DNA of 64,000 bases from Billgrantia pellis (GCF_008297955.1 NZ_VTPY01000005.1:1-64000), one strand, 5' to 3'; counted from the stretch's first letter, positions 27,601 through 36,545 are shown. Translations and numbers: made by a program. Notes: a model not told the origin generated them from the letters alone.

Positions 27601-27923
27601 CGGCGCCCGTCGCGGCCGAGGAAGTCGACCTCGGCATAGCCGCTGGCGGTGCCCCGTCGCAGCAGGGTACGCGGGTCGGCGGTGCTCACCGTTTCGCCCT
27701 CCACGTCGGGCAGCGGGGCGTCGCGGCCGGGGGCCTGGCGCAGTCGTGGCGTATTGCCGTAGAGCGCCAGGCACAGGGCATCGAGCAGGGTGCTCTTGCC
27801 GGCCCCGGTGGGGCCGGTGATGGCGAACAGGCCGGCATCGCTGAGCGGCGGTACCGTGAAGTCGAGCTCCAGCGGGCCGGGCAGGGAGGCGAGGTTGGCC
27901 AGGCGCAGGGCAAGGATCTTCAT
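24621..27923 (-). CDS. sbcC: Exonuclease SbcCD, ATPase subunit
   Basis: A 1100-residue Rad50-type ATPase that, with SbcD, opens DNA hairpins and processes double-strand ends. Walker A is GPTGAGKST near residue 37. A very long Gln/Ala/Glu/Arg-rich coiled coil follows, interrupted by a zinc hook CPVC at residues 545-548. The C-terminal signature HSLSGGETFLVSLALALGLA and Walker B SLFIDEGFGSLD complete the ATPase head. It overlaps sbcD by four bases (ATGA), showing translational coupling. Confidence 0.95.
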   Translation of the reverse strand: MKILALRLANLASLPGPLELDFTVPPLSDAGLFAITGPTGAGKSTLLDALCLALYGNTPRLRQAPGRDAPLPDVEGETVSTADPRTLLRRGTASGYAEVDFLGRDGRRYRSRWAVRRAREKAGGRLQAVEQSLTDLDDERLLTAQKREFDRLLPERLGLTFDQFTRAVLLAQSEFAAFLKADDNERSDLLERLTGTAEYSLISMAAYRRASEAKKRTDALQARLADDLPAEPEARAELERDAKAAESELATLQQQNQSLMARQQWHATDHRLRQAYAEGLRQQRDAEAQWHSLAGARVDRECRRLLAPQRHRLLRQAALPGEIAALEDAHRQTLKALEQAKAAQQAAEQARDRAAQQLDAATQARQQAEPALRQAREQTQSLVTLGQQLAELETQHRDCRQQTERLAEQRRQAEARQLEYKRQRDEWQATLRRLMGGHERLDAACQTAQQAHDRAARRSLALGELENRWQEAWRAEQAQRQLGERLALDEKRRAELAAQGKAARERLDERERHYATLRDFIERSRAARSESVAQLREALQEGNPCPVCGGIDHPYRHQPPATPEAAQLAAQQAEEQQQLAEARQAWEQAQRERDELEGEYRAVTAAMARCRQELQQADSRQALAQQGLAEHPLHAELSAIDTAERDAWLAYQRRESDGERERSERTLQALAHAEAGLDPVEEALRQGELGLAQLEARRTALEEELSKQSERLPPMHQQHSELAATLQALLGEHASAEAWQQALEGRQESARQQRDQAIERCHGAEGEQARLTQQTNHEAERIEQLIQEGASLERELADWRQAHPQLDDATLARLLAQPEAEAEREERQLTNADEARQRTEASLAERRHALLEHRRGQALANDNSDEALLGEAVEAEIANRREALVAERQALEPKLEQAQQTRDEAVHALRDDDRRRTRQQEGQAELEAARTEHVRWGRISELIGSADGKVFRRIAQAYNLDQLLEHANAHLTGLSRRYRLIRGGSELGLLVVDHDMGDERRSVHSLSGGETFLVSLALALGLASMASGELTIESLFIDEGFGSLDPQSLALAMEALDGLQALGRRVGVISHVQEMHERIPVQIQVEPLGSGTSRARLVSL

Positions 27924-29197
27924 GAGCGATTCTCCCCGATGGCTTCCTCGCCATCGGCGTCGAGCACGTCCTGCAGCAGCCGGTCGAAATCGGCCATCAC
28001 CTCGGCGGCGGGGGCTTCGCCCCAGCGGGTTTCCCAGGTGCGTTCGAAGAGCTTTCTCGGGCCCAGCTGTTCCAGATCGACTCGCTCCGGTGCTTCTTCT
28101 CCTTCGAACTGGGGCAGGCGGCGCTCCAGGCGCAGCAGGCGCAGTGCCTTTCCCTCCAGCGCGGCTTCCACCTGGGCGCGCAGGTCGGGTACCGGGGCGG
28201 TGAGCGAGACGCGGACCTCGAGCCAGGGCCAGCGCTCGCGTGGCCGAGTCGGGTCGTCAGTAAGCGTTTCGAGCTCGGCGAGTACCTGATCCAGCGGGGC
28301 GGGGCCGATGCGATGCATGGCCACCGGGCGCGGCACGGGAATCGCTTCCGTGGCGGCGAGGGTTTCGCCTTCCAGCACCGCTTCCACGACCTGATGGGAG
28401 TAGGCCACTTCGCTGAAATCCAGCGGCAGCGGGCTGCCGCTGTAGCGAATGCGCGCCTCGCCGACCTGCTGGGCGCGGTGCAGGTGGCCCAGCGCTACAT
28501 AGGCGATATCGGAGGGAAAGAGGCCAGCGGAGATCGACTCCTCGCCGCCGATCACGATGGGGCGTTCGCTGGCCTCGGAAACGGCGGCGCCGTGCAGGTG
28601 GGCGTGGCTCATGGCCACCAGCGCCTGGCCTGGGCTGCGTCGCTTGCGTGCGGCCTCGATCAGCTGTTCGTGAACGCGGGAGATACCGGCGACATAGTCG
28701 TTGCGTGGCTCGCCTTCGTTGCCGTCGACGGCCAGGCTGTGACCGGTGACCTCGGCAGGCCGCAGAAAGGGCAGCGCCAGGCACCAGGCGCAGGTTTCGC
28801 CGGCGGCATCGGTGAGCGGTACCAGCAGGTGCTCGGCATCGAGCGTGCCATCGTCGAGCCAACTCACCCGGCCCAGGGCGTGGGTGCGCAGGCGGCGCAT
28901 CAGCGGGGCCGGTAGCTCGATGCGGTTGCCGCTGTCGTGATTGCCGGCGATCAGCACGATGTCCAGCATCGGCAGGCGCTCGTGGGCGGCGACGATGAAA
29001 TCGTAGAGCAATTCCTGCGCGCGCAGCGAGGGGTTGACCACGTCAAAGACATCGCCGGCGACAAGCAATGCGTCGGCCTCGCGGGTAACAAGCGTGTCGA
29101 GCAGCCAGTCGAGGAAGGCGCGATGCTCGGCATGGCGCTCCTGACCGTGGAAGGTCTGGCCCAGGTGCCAGTCGGCGGTGTGGATCAGCTTGAGCAC
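27920..29197 (-). CDS. sbcD: Exonuclease SbcCD, nuclease subunit
   Basis: A 425-residue Mre11-type Mn-dependent nuclease. It carries the calcineurin-like phosphoesterase motifs HTADWHLG, VAGDVFDV, IAGNHDSG and MSHAHLHG. The best start is GTG at 29197 (GTGCTCAAGCTGATCCAC), with GAGGGA upstream and placing the DWH motif at the usual distance from the N-terminus; an in-frame ATG at 29242 would add 15 unlikely residues. It is the first gene of the sbcDC operon and is divergent from endonuclease V. Confidence 0.94.
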   Translation of the reverse strand: MLKLIHTADWHLGQTFHGQERHAEHRAFLDWLLDTLVTREADALLVAGDVFDVVNPSLRAQELLYDFIVAAHERLPMLDIVLIAGNHDSGNRIELPAPLMRRLRTHALGRVSWLDDGTLDAEHLLVPLTDAAGETCAWCLALPFLRPAEVTGHSLAVDGNEGEPRNDYVAGISRVHEQLIEAARKRRSPGQALVAMSHAHLHGAAVSEASERPIVIGGEESISAGLFPSDIAYVALGHLHRAQQVGEARIRYSGSPLPLDFSEVAYSHQVVEAVLEGETLAATEAIPVPRPVAMHRIGPAPLDQVLAELETLTDDPTRPRERWPWLEVRVSLTAPVPDLRAQVEAALEGKALRLLRLERRLPQFEGEEAPERVDLEQLGPRKLFERTWETRWGEAPAAEVMADFDRLLQDVLDADGEEAIGENRS

Positions 29198-29330
29198 GGT
29201 ATCCCTCGTCGTCGGTTCTGCGCCGATGATACACGAACACACCCCGGCTCCGTCGTTACCGGCTGGCCTTGGGAAGTGAACCGCGACCGCCTACACTGCC
29301 GAACAGTCAACGTTGTGCAAGGAAGCCAGA

Positions 29331-30026
29331 ATGATGCCACTGCATGAATGGACCCCCACTCCCGAGAAGGCTATCGCGCTGCAGCGCGAGCTGGCGCCAC
29401 GCATCGAGCGCGAAGACCGGCTGGCGCCGGTACGTCATATCGCAGGCGTCGATATCGGCTTCGAAGAGGAAGGGACCATCACCCGGGCGGCAGCGGTGGT
29501 GCTGGCCTGGCCCGGCGATCCACTTGTCGGGCTGGAGATCGTGGAGCATGTCGTGCACCGCGAGCCGACCCGCATGCCCTACATTCCCGGGTTGCTCTCC
29601 TTTCGTGAGATTCCCGCGGCATTGGCGGCCTTCGACAAGCTCACGATGCGGCCCGAGCTGGTGATGGTCGACGGCCAGGGCATCGCTCATCCACGGCGCC
29701 TCGGGGTGGCCTCGCACCTGGGGCTGTGGCTCGACCTTCCGACCATCGGCGTGGCCAAGTCACGATTGTGCGGCGTGCATGACGAGGTGCCGGAGGCGCG
29801 CGGTGAATGGACGCCGCTGCGTCATCGCGGTGAGGTCATCGGTGCGGTGCTGCGCACGCGTGTCGGCGTCAAGCCGGTGTTCGTCTCGCTGGGACATCGC
29901 ATCAGTCTTGAGACATCGCTCGACTGGGTGGTGAAATGCCTGGGCCGCACCAAGCTGCCGGAGCCGACTCGACTGGCGGACCGGCTGGCCTCTCGCCGAG
30001 GGGCGATGCCGCGCCCGGCGGATTGA
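29331..30026 (+). CDS. nfi: Endonuclease V (deoxyinosine 3'-endonuclease)
   Basis: A 231-residue repair enzyme that nicks DNA one base 3' of deoxyinosine. It shows the family blocks HIAGVDIGF with the first catalytic Asp, MPYIPGLLSFREIP with the wedge region, MVDGQGIAHPRRLGVASHLGL with the second Asp, and GVAKSRLCG. AAGGA lies 7 bases before the tandem ATGATG; the frame is open 6 codons further but without a usable site. It is divergent from sbcD, so two repair functions flank one promoter region. Confidence 0.93.
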   Translation: MMPLHEWTPTPEKAIALQRELAPRIEREDRLAPVRHIAGVDIGFEEEGTITRAAAVVLAWPGDPLVGLEIVEHVVHREPTRMPYIPGLLSFREIPAALAAFDKLTMRPELVMVDGQGIAHPRRLGVASHLGLWLDLPTIGVAKSRLCGVHDEVPEARGEWTPLRHRGEVIGAVLRTRVGVKPVFVSLGHRISLETSLDWVVKCLGRTKLPEPTRLADRLASRRGAMPRPAD

Positions 30027-30092
30027 GCCGAAAGTTTTGCAAATTCGGGCGACGCGCTGGACCATGGTGGCTTTCGTCCTCCGAGCCCCACC

Positions 30093-30656
30093 ATGTCCGA
30101 GACCTTGACGCCCGCCTGTATCGCTACCCGCGCCTGGGTGGAAACCTTCGTCGTCGCCCGCCATGTATGTCCCTTCGCCAGCCGCGAGCTGGCGAACGAC
30201 ACCGTTCGCTTCGTCGAAGTGAAGGCGCAGCGCTGGGAGTCCGCTCTCGAGGCGATGATCGATGAATGCCGCCGGCTCGACGCGACGCCCGCCATCGAGA
30301 CCACCCTGATCGTGCTGCGACCCGGGCTAGAGACTTTCGATGCTTACCTCGACTTTCTCGCGGTGGCCGAAGCGCTGCTGGTCGAGCAGGGTTACGAGGG
30401 CATCTATCAATTGGCCAGTTTCCACCCCGGCTATTGCTTCGAGGGTGCCGAAGAGAACGATCCCGCCAATTTCACCAACCGCTCGCCCTGGCCGATGCTG
30501 CACCTGTTGCGCGAGGCGGGGCTGGAACGGGCCTTGGCGCACTATTCCGATCCCGAGGCGATCCCTGAGCGTAACGTCGAGGCGATGCGCCGGCTCGGTA
30601 CCGAGCAGTTGGTCGATGAACTGGCGAGCCTGCGCGCTTCCCTCGACAAGCGTTAG
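30093..30656 (+). CDS. DUF1415 family protein
   Basis: A 187-residue protein of the DUF1415 family, conserved in many proteobacteria and of unknown function. Recognisable blocks are ARHVCPFASREL near the start (Cys and His close together), and YQLASFHPGYCFEGAEENDPANFTNRSPWPMLHLLRE in two halves in the middle. No signal peptide or membrane span. Its stop overlaps that of the convergent aldo/keto reductase gene by four bases. Confidence 0.85.
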   Translation: MSETLTPACIATRAWVETFVVARHVCPFASRELANDTVRFVEVKAQRWESALEAMIDECRRLDATPAIETTLIVLRPGLETFDAYLDFLAVAEALLVEQGYEGIYQLASFHPGYCFEGAEENDPANFTNRSPWPMLHLLREAGLERALAHYSDPEAIPERNVEAMRRLGTEQLVDELASLRASLDKR

Positions 30657-31558
30657 ACGATGTCGAGCGGTACTTTCTTGTTCGGTGCCGGAAACGCCTC
30701 GTCGAGCCGGGCCAAGGCGTCGTCGTCGAGCCTGACGTTGAGCGCCCCGGCGTTCTGTTCGACATGGGGCGGCTGTACGGCCTTGGGAATGGCAATGGCA
30801 TCGCGCCGGCCCTCGACAGGGCGGATGGCCCAGGCCAGCAGCAACTGGGCGGGGGTAATGCCGAGCCCATCGGCCACTTCACGCACCGCCGGATGATCGA
30901 ACAGGTCCCGGCGCAGCTGGCCGGCTTGGGCCAGTGGGCAATAGGCCATCAGCGGCATGCCGAGGCGCTGCATCAGGGGGCGCAGGGAGTGCTCGATGCC
31001 GCGTGAGCCCAGGTGGTAGAGCACCTGGTTCACTGCGCAGGCGTCGCCACCGGGCAGTGCCGCCAGTGTCTCGAGTTCGTCAACGTCGAAGTTGGATACC
31101 CCGAAGCGGCGGATCTTGCCCTGCTCGCGCAGGCGCTCGAACGCTTCGAGCGTTTCCTCCAGCGGGACGTTGCCCGGCCAATGGAGCAGGTAGAGGTCGA
31201 GAGAGTCGGTGCCGAGGCGCTTGAGACTGCGTTCGCAGGCTTCGATGGCGCTCTCGCGCCCCGCGTTCCACGGGTAGACCTTCGACACCAGGAAGGCCCG
31301 GTCGCGGCGACCCGCAAGCGCCTCGCCGACCACTTCCTCGGCGCCGCCATCGGCATACATCTCGGCGGTATCGATCAGTGTCAGGCCCAGCTCCAAGCCG
31401 TGCTGGAGGGCACGTACCTCGTCAGGACGAGGGGCGCGGCCCTCGCCCATGTACCAGGTACCCTGGCCGATGGCCGGCAGTTCGACGGCAGGTTCGTAGG
31501 CGGTGGCGGGCAGGGTCACGCGGGGCGACATTGTCGGGGCCATGGGAATTGATGACAT
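30653..31558 (-). CDS. Aldo/keto reductase
   Basis: A 301-residue NADPH-dependent reductase of the AKR TIM-barrel fold. The catalytic tetrad is visible: Asp and Tyr in LIDTAEMYADGGAEE, Lys in FLVSKVYPWNA, and His in LYLLHWPG. C-terminal IAIPKAVQPPHVEQNAGAL is the usual cofactor loop. It is most like the broad-specificity YeaE/DkgA-type reductases. No operon partners. Confidence 0.9.
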   Translation of the reverse strand: MSSIPMAPTMSPRVTLPATAYEPAVELPAIGQGTWYMGEGRAPRPDEVRALQHGLELGLTLIDTAEMYADGGAEEVVGEALAGRRDRAFLVSKVYPWNAGRESAIEACERSLKRLGTDSLDLYLLHWPGNVPLEETLEAFERLREQGKIRRFGVSNFDVDELETLAALPGGDACAVNQVLYHLGSRGIEHSLRPLMQRLGMPLMAYCPLAQAGQLRRDLFDHPAVREVADGLGITPAQLLLAWAIRPVEGRRDAIAIPKAVQPPHVEQNAGALNVRLDDDALARLDEAFPAPNKKVPLDIV

Positions 31559-31699
31559 AGGGTTCCTTTTTTCTGGAAAATATTTTCATATTTATGCCAA
31601 TCAGGGATGGCGAAGACAAGTCGATGCGCTATGGTGAGGAGTGGCGGCGGCACCGTGTGTCGCCGCATTGGTCCGTTTCCATCATCGCGAGGAGTCGAC

Positions 31700-32131
31700 A
31701 TGAGCATCAAGAAGAGCGGTAGCGCTGTCTGGCAGGGTAGCCTGAAAGAAGGGAACGGTCAGGTCTCGACCGAGAGCGGCGCGCTCAATGACGTGCCCTA
31801 TAGCTTCGGCAAGCGCTTCGAGGGCCAGCCGGGCTCCAACCCCGAGGAACTGATCGGAGCGGCCCACGCCAGCTGCTATTCCATGGCGCTGTCGATGATC
31901 ATGGGCGAGGCCGGCATGTCGCCGGAGCGCATCGAGACCCAGGCCACCGTCACGCTCGACCAGGATGACGGGGGGTTCACCATCACCGCTGTGCATTTGA
32001 AGACGCGTGTGCGCAGCCCCGGGGCGGATGCGTCCGCGTTCCAAGGGGCCGCCGACAAGGCCAAGGAGGGATGTCCCGTCTCCAAGCTGTTCAAGGCCGA
32101 GATCACCCTCGACGCTTCGCTGGACAACTGA
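31700..32131 (+). CDS. OsmC family peroxiredoxin-like protein
   Basis: A 143-residue OsmC/Ohr-fold protein. The start with GCGAGGAG upstream begins MSIKKSGSAVWQGSLKEGNG, typical of OsmC; the frame is open further 5' without a good site. One redox cysteine is in AAHASCYSMALS and the other in KAKEGCPVSKLF, as required for organic hydroperoxide reduction. OsmC proteins are usually induced by osmotic or oxidative stress. It is a single gene. Confidence 0.9.
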   Translation: MSIKKSGSAVWQGSLKEGNGQVSTESGALNDVPYSFGKRFEGQPGSNPEELIGAAHASCYSMALSMIMGEAGMSPERIETQATVTLDQDDGGFTITAVHLKTRVRSPGADASAFQGAADKAKEGCPVSKLFKAEITLDASLDN

Positions 32132-32189
32132 CGGGTGCGACTCGCAGCCGAAGTGTTTGACGGCCACCCCAGCGGTGGTCGTCATGCGT

Positions 32190-32861
32190 TCATGCCATGC
32201 CGCGGCGTGCCGCATCGACCAGGGCGTGAACCAGACGCTGCTGGGGACGGTTGAAGATCAACCATTCCGGGTGCCATTGCACGCCGATCAAGAAGTCGTG
32301 CCGGCGCGACTCGATTCCCTGCACCAGGCCATCTCGATCGCGGGCGACGATTGTGATGTCGCGACCCGCGTCCTGTACGGCCTGATGATGCAGGCTGTTG
32401 ATGCGACACCAGCTCACCTTGAGGATACGGTGGAGCTGGCTGCCGGGGACGATATCTACCGTCTTGCGCGGCAGGACGGTGCGGCGGCGCTTGAGTCCCT
32501 CATGGGTGGTGTAGATATCGGGGTCGAGCGTGCCGCCCAGGTGCACGTTGAGCAACTGGGCGCCGCGGCAGATGCCCAGCACCGGTTTGCCTTGGGGAAT
32601 GAAGCGCTCCATGAGCTCGAGTTCCAGCTCGTCGCGCTGGGGATCGATGCGCACGTCGAGCTGCACCTCGCCGCCGTAGAGGTGGGCCTGGATGTCGTCG
32701 CCGCCACCGATGATCAAGCCGTCCAGGGCCATGGGCAGGGAGCGTGAGGGCGACAGGCGAACCGGACGTCCTCCGTGTCGCCATACCGCGAACCAGTCGA
32801 ACCACCAAGCCATGCGACTCTTGTCATCCGACGTGGTGATGCCGATCACGGGACGTGTCAT
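32190..32861 (-). CDS. Class-I glutamine amidotransferase-like hydrolase (peptidase C26)
   Basis: A 223-residue member of the gamma-glutamyl-GABA hydrolase/PuuD group. Nucleophile Cys in LGICRGAQLLNV and the His-Glu pair in GVQWHPEW make a complete triad. The start at 32861 makes a 4-base ATGA overlap with the upstream amidoligase gene, which decides it over an in-frame ATG at 32894. The coupling suggests that this enzyme removes or trims the amide or isopeptide bond formed by the amidoligase. The substrate is unknown. Confidence 0.85.
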   Translation of the reverse strand: MTRPVIGITTSDDKSRMAWWFDWFAVWRHGGRPVRLSPSRSLPMALDGLIIGGGDDIQAHLYGGEVQLDVRIDPQRDELELELMERFIPQGKPVLGICRGAQLLNVHLGGTLDPDIYTTHEGLKRRRTVLPRKTVDIVPGSQLHRILKVSWCRINSLHHQAVQDAGRDITIVARDRDGLVQGIESRRHDFLIGVQWHPEWLIFNRPQQRLVHALVDAARRGMA

Positions 32862-33877
32862 GGGTGTGGGCGGACCTCCTTGATCCAGTCGCATAGCCTA
32901 CCGACCATACGGGCCAGGGGCGAACGGGTATGATGGTTGACATAGCGGGCGGCGCGCTCGTGTAGCTCCTTTCGATCAGCGGCCAGCCGCTCCACGGCCA
33001 CCCAGCGATTCCACTCCACCACGGCTCCCCAGCCTCGCTGGGAGAGCTGGGCGTTGGGCAGACGATAGTGAAAGGTTGGCCGGGGCTTGATCAGGTTGTC
33101 GCAAAACAGCGGATCGGGATAGTCCGGACGCAGATGAGCGAACAGCGGGTAGAAGTCGAGTTCACGATTACGGGTGGGGTTGAACTCGAGATAATCCGCG
33201 ATCAGGACATCCAGATCCGGCGCATAGTCGGGATCGAGTACCTTGAGCGCGTAATGCTTGGGGAATGGGTTGGCATGGGGCAGTACCTCGCGGGTGATGT
33301 CGATATCGATCTCCCGGCGCAGCCAGGGGGCAAGCAGCAGATAGGCACGGAACTGCGCCAGCAGATAGTCGACATCGAGATGCGCGGCCTCGGGATTGAG
33401 GTGCAAGCCGAAGCCATAGAGCAGGCTGGCATCGGTGCCCTTGGCGCCGTGGGCGTAGAGGGCGGTGAACAGCGCGTCGAATTCCCCCAGCTCGTCCCAG
33501 GGCACCGGAGGGCTGACGATCTCCGTCGGCACCAGGCCGGTCACCACGTCGCCGATCAGCTCGCGTGTCTTGTTGTGGAACTCCAGGCGCATCTGATGGC
33601 GCTGCCGTTCCCACTCGGTATCGTGACGCGGCGACGTTTCCTGAAGTCTGGCATCGGGATGCGCATACTGGGTATCGAGCTCGATGGTGAAATCTCCCCA
33701 GCGTGTGCCCGCTACGCGATAACGGTGGGGGCTGATCGGCTGGAGCTCGCCACCGAACAGGTCGCAGACCAGCTCGCCGGTCTGCTGAGGTGGCAGGCCG
33801 GCGAATTCGATTTCGACGCCGACCCGGCGTGTCCTACCCTGGACATTCAGCGGCTCGGGTGGTGATTGAGGCAGCAT
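32858..33877 (-). CDS. Putative amidoligase (COOH-NH2 ligase fold)
   Basis: A 339-residue protein of the amidoligase family described by comparative genomics as a glutamine-synthetase-like ligase. The first strands read RRVGVEIEFAGLPP, and GDFTIELDTQYAHPD and EIVSPPVPWDEL follow, with acidic metal-binding residues. The middle has FGLHLNPEAAHLDVD, a family hallmark. AGGA precedes the ATG at 33877; the frame is open 28 codons further without a site. Coupled by a 4-base overlap to a GAT-I-like hydrolase, an arrangement known for this family and proposed to make small amide or peptide metabolites. Product unknown. Confidence 0.8.
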   Translation of the reverse strand: MLPQSPPEPLNVQGRTRRVGVEIEFAGLPPQQTGELVCDLFGGELQPISPHRYRVAGTRWGDFTIELDTQYAHPDARLQETSPRHDTEWERQRHQMRLEFHNKTRELIGDVVTGLVPTEIVSPPVPWDELGEFDALFTALYAHGAKGTDASLLYGFGLHLNPEAAHLDVDYLLAQFRAYLLLAPWLRREIDIDITREVLPHANPFPKHYALKVLDPDYAPDLDVLIADYLEFNPTRNRELDFYPLFAHLRPDYPDPLFCDNLIKPRPTFHYRLPNAQLSQRGWGAVVEWNRWVAVERLAADRKELHERAARYVNHHTRSPLARMVGRLCDWIKEVRPHP

Positions 33878-34005
33878 GAAGGCATCCTGTGCGACTCGAG
33901 AGTCTGATCGCCAGCCTAGCACAGTGCGGCAGAGGTTCGGCAGGAACCCGATACCGCTCAACCGCTGTCACGGGGCACGACGAACGAAACAGGAGCTTTG
34001 CTACG

Positions 34006-36408
34006 ATGCCAGGAGGCGTTTTCCTCATCGGTCTTCCCAGTCTCGCCTGCGTGCGCCACTCCGCCGGCGTGGGCATCGCCACGTGCCGGGCTCTCCCTGT
34101 CGCCGTGGGCCGAGGGCTTGTTTGGCTGATGGTGATGGTCCTGCTGCTGGCACACGGCGGGGCGCTGCAGGCGCAGGGTCTGTCTCTCGGGGGATTGGGT
34201 CAGGAGGAGCCCGCTCAGGAGCATGATGCCGAATCCTTCCAGCAATCGCTCGATGAGGTAATCTCCACGCTCGAAGATGACGAGCGGCGCGGTGCCTTGC
34301 TTGACGAACTGCGCGACATCCAGGCGGTGCAGGCGGGGGGCGGTGACGCTGGCACCAGCGCGCAACGTCAGGGGTTGCTTGGCGCGCTGGCAGATACCTT
34401 CAACGAACTGGGTGAGCAGGCCGAGGCCGGCGAGTCGCCGCTCGACGACTGGCAACATCAACTGGAGCGGGGTTGGGGCGATCTCAGCGATCTAGTGGTC
34501 GAGACGGAGCCTGGGCAGTTGTTGCGCTTCACGGTGGAGAGCGCCGTGTTGCTGACGATCTGGGCCGTGCTGCTGGTGGCGCTGATCGCGCTGGGCCGGT
34601 TGCTGTTCGTGCGTCGCGATCTGCCGCTCGACCTGCCGCGTGAACCGCGCGGCTGGCTACTGGCGTTACATTTCCTGCGGCGCATGTTGCCGTGGGCTCT
34701 GGCGTTCGCCACGGTCATGGGAATGGTACAGTTGCTACCGCCGAGTCCCGGCCGCACGTTGGCCTTGATTTTTGCCTATCTGGCCTTGTGCGGGCGCACG
34801 TTGTCGGTCGTCGTCGAATGCGTGGTCTCGGTCTTCACACGTGGGCATCGCTTCACGGCGGTACGGTTGCTGCAGCAGCGTGGGCTGCGCAAGCTCTTCG
34901 TGATCGGTGCCTTGATCGCGCTGGGCGATGCGCTGCATTCCGACCGGCTCACCGTGATCGTGGGCGAAGAGCTGTCGGCGCTGGGCTCGGTGCTCGCCAA
35001 CATGCTGGCGGCACTGCTCAGCATGCGTTTCATCTTTCAGTTCAAGCGCCCCATCAAGCACATGATCCGCAACCGCCCCTGGCCGGTGCGGCGCGATGGC
35101 GGCAGCAGCGTGGAGCTGGCTCGCATCGTCGGCGAGTTATGGCATGTGCCGGCGCTGCTGATGGTGATCGGGTCACTGCTGGCTATCTTCCTCAGCGTGG
35201 GGGATGTGGGAACGGCGCTGGCGCGCTCGATCATCTCGGCCGCGCTGCTGGTGTTGGCGTTGGTGATCGCCGGGCTGATTCAGCGACACAACGAGCGGCG
35301 CACCCAGCGGCGCCGGGTCAGCGAGTACCGTCGTCGTCTGGAACGCTTCGGCTACGCGCTTTCGCACATGGTGACCTGGATCGTTTTTGCCGAGCTGTCG
35401 CTGCAGATATGGGGGGGATCTCTGTTCGGCCTGGGCCGGGAGGGCGTGGCCGGGATCCGTATCGGCCAAGCGCTCCTGGCGCTGGGCTTCACGGTGCTGG
35501 TGGCCTGGCTGGCGTGGATCTTTGCCGACACCGCCATCCAGCGCGCCCTGATGTCCTCGGCCCGCTCGCGCGGGCGCCGTGTCAATCAGGCCCGCGCTCA
35601 GACCATCACCCCGATGATCCGCAACGTGATCTTCGCCACCATCGTGATCATTGCCGCCATTGTCGGGCTGGCCAACCTGGGGGTGAACGTCACGCCGCTG
35701 CTGGCCGGTGCGGGGGTCATCGGCCTGGCCGTAGGGTTCGGCGCCCAGACCCTGGTCCAGGACCTGATCACCGGTATCTTCATCCTTGTCGAGGATTCGC
35801 TGGCTGTGGACGATTTCGTGCAGATCAACGGCCACATGGGTACTGTCGAGAGCCTTACCCTGCGCACCGTACGCCTGCGCGACCTGGACGGCATTCTGCA
35901 CATCATCACCTTCAGCGCCATCCAGTCGATCCACAACATGTCGCGCCACTTCGGCATCGCGCTGATGCGCATCCGCATTCCCCACGCCATGAAGATCGAC
36001 GATGCGATCTCCCTGATGCAGGAGACCGCCCAGGAGCTGCGTCAGGACCCGGTGATGCGCCACCACATCTGGTCGCCGCTGGAGATGCAGGGAATCGACC
36101 GCTTCGAGGAGGGGGCCGCTGTGCTTCGCATGCGCTTTCGCACCGCACCGGTGATGCAATGGGACGTGGCGCGTGCCTTCAACCTGCTGCTGAAGCAGCG
36201 CATGGAGGCTCAGGATATCGACCTCGGCATACCGAGGCTCAGCATCAGCATGGAAGGGCAGCCCGGCGATCCGCTGCGGGAAACCGCCGAGTCCAGCGAC
36301 GACTGGGCCCACCGGCGCGACGCCAAGGGGCGGGCGCCGGGCGAAGCGGGCATTGCCGACCCACACGACGACATCGGCCCGCAGCGCGGCGCGCCCGACT
36401 CCTCCTAA
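34006..36408 (+). CDS. Large MscS-family mechanosensitive channel (YbiO-like)
   Basis: An 800-residue channel. After a signal-like hydrophobic segment (LVWLMVMVLLLAHGGALQAQ) there is a periplasmic stretch rich in acidic residues, then about ten membrane spans. The MscS core follows: pore helix LLAGAGVIGLAVGFGAQTLVQD near residue 565, the FVQINGHMGTVESLTLRTVRLRD beta domain and the carboxy-terminal alpha/beta part. The acidic ~70-residue tail is extra. ATG at 34006 has AGGAG ten bases upstream; an alternative start is further in, at MVMVLLL. It releases solutes on osmotic downshock. Confidence 0.88.
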   Translation: MPGGVFLIGLPSLACVRHSAGVGIATCRALPVAVGRGLVWLMVMVLLLAHGGALQAQGLSLGGLGQEEPAQEHDAESFQQSLDEVISTLEDDERRGALLDELRDIQAVQAGGGDAGTSAQRQGLLGALADTFNELGEQAEAGESPLDDWQHQLERGWGDLSDLVVETEPGQLLRFTVESAVLLTIWAVLLVALIALGRLLFVRRDLPLDLPREPRGWLLALHFLRRMLPWALAFATVMGMVQLLPPSPGRTLALIFAYLALCGRTLSVVVECVVSVFTRGHRFTAVRLLQQRGLRKLFVIGALIALGDALHSDRLTVIVGEELSALGSVLANMLAALLSMRFIFQFKRPIKHMIRNRPWPVRRDGGSSVELARIVGELWHVPALLMVIGSLLAIFLSVGDVGTALARSIISAALLVLALVIAGLIQRHNERRTQRRRVSEYRRRLERFGYALSHMVTWIVFAELSLQIWGGSLFGLGREGVAGIRIGQALLALGFTVLVAWLAWIFADTAIQRALMSSARSRGRRVNQARAQTITPMIRNVIFATIVIIAAIVGLANLGVNVTPLLAGAGVIGLAVGFGAQTLVQDLITGIFILVEDSLAVDDFVQINGHMGTVESLTLRTVRLRDLDGILHIITFSAIQSIHNMSRHFGIALMRIRIPHAMKIDDAISLMQETAQELRQDPVMRHHIWSPLEMQGIDRFEEGAAVLRMRFRTAPVMQWDVARAFNLLLKQRMEAQDIDLGIPRLSISMEGQPGDPLRETAESSDDWAHRRDAKGRAPGEAGIADPHDDIGPQRGAPDSS

Positions 36409-36508
36409 GTGTCCTGTGACGATTGGCGCGCCTTTTCGGGACGATAGGTACGTCAGCGTCGTCTTTACCAGCGGTTCGAGAACAGCTCCGGTTAGACCAA
36501 GGTTGAGT

Positions 36509-36545
36509 AAGTAAACGTTTACGCAGATGGCGTAAACGTTTACTT
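36509..36545. promoter_or_regulatory. Double LacI-type operator before the ThuA-like gene
   Basis: Two perfect GTAAACGTTTAC palindromes at 36511-36522 and 36532-36543, 21 bases centre to centre. Together they form a larger inverted repeat of 16 bases (AAGTAAACGTTTACGC with its complement) around the 5-base spacer AGATG. The central CG and the flanking sequence are classic for LacI/GalR-family sites, and the LacI gene of this cluster is at 38577. Confidence 0.85.

Noticed and set aside
32133..32189. Imperfect hairpin between the OsmC and GAT-I-like genes as a terminator
   Set aside because: The stem GACGGCCACC / GGTGGTCGTC has mismatches and no T-run follows.
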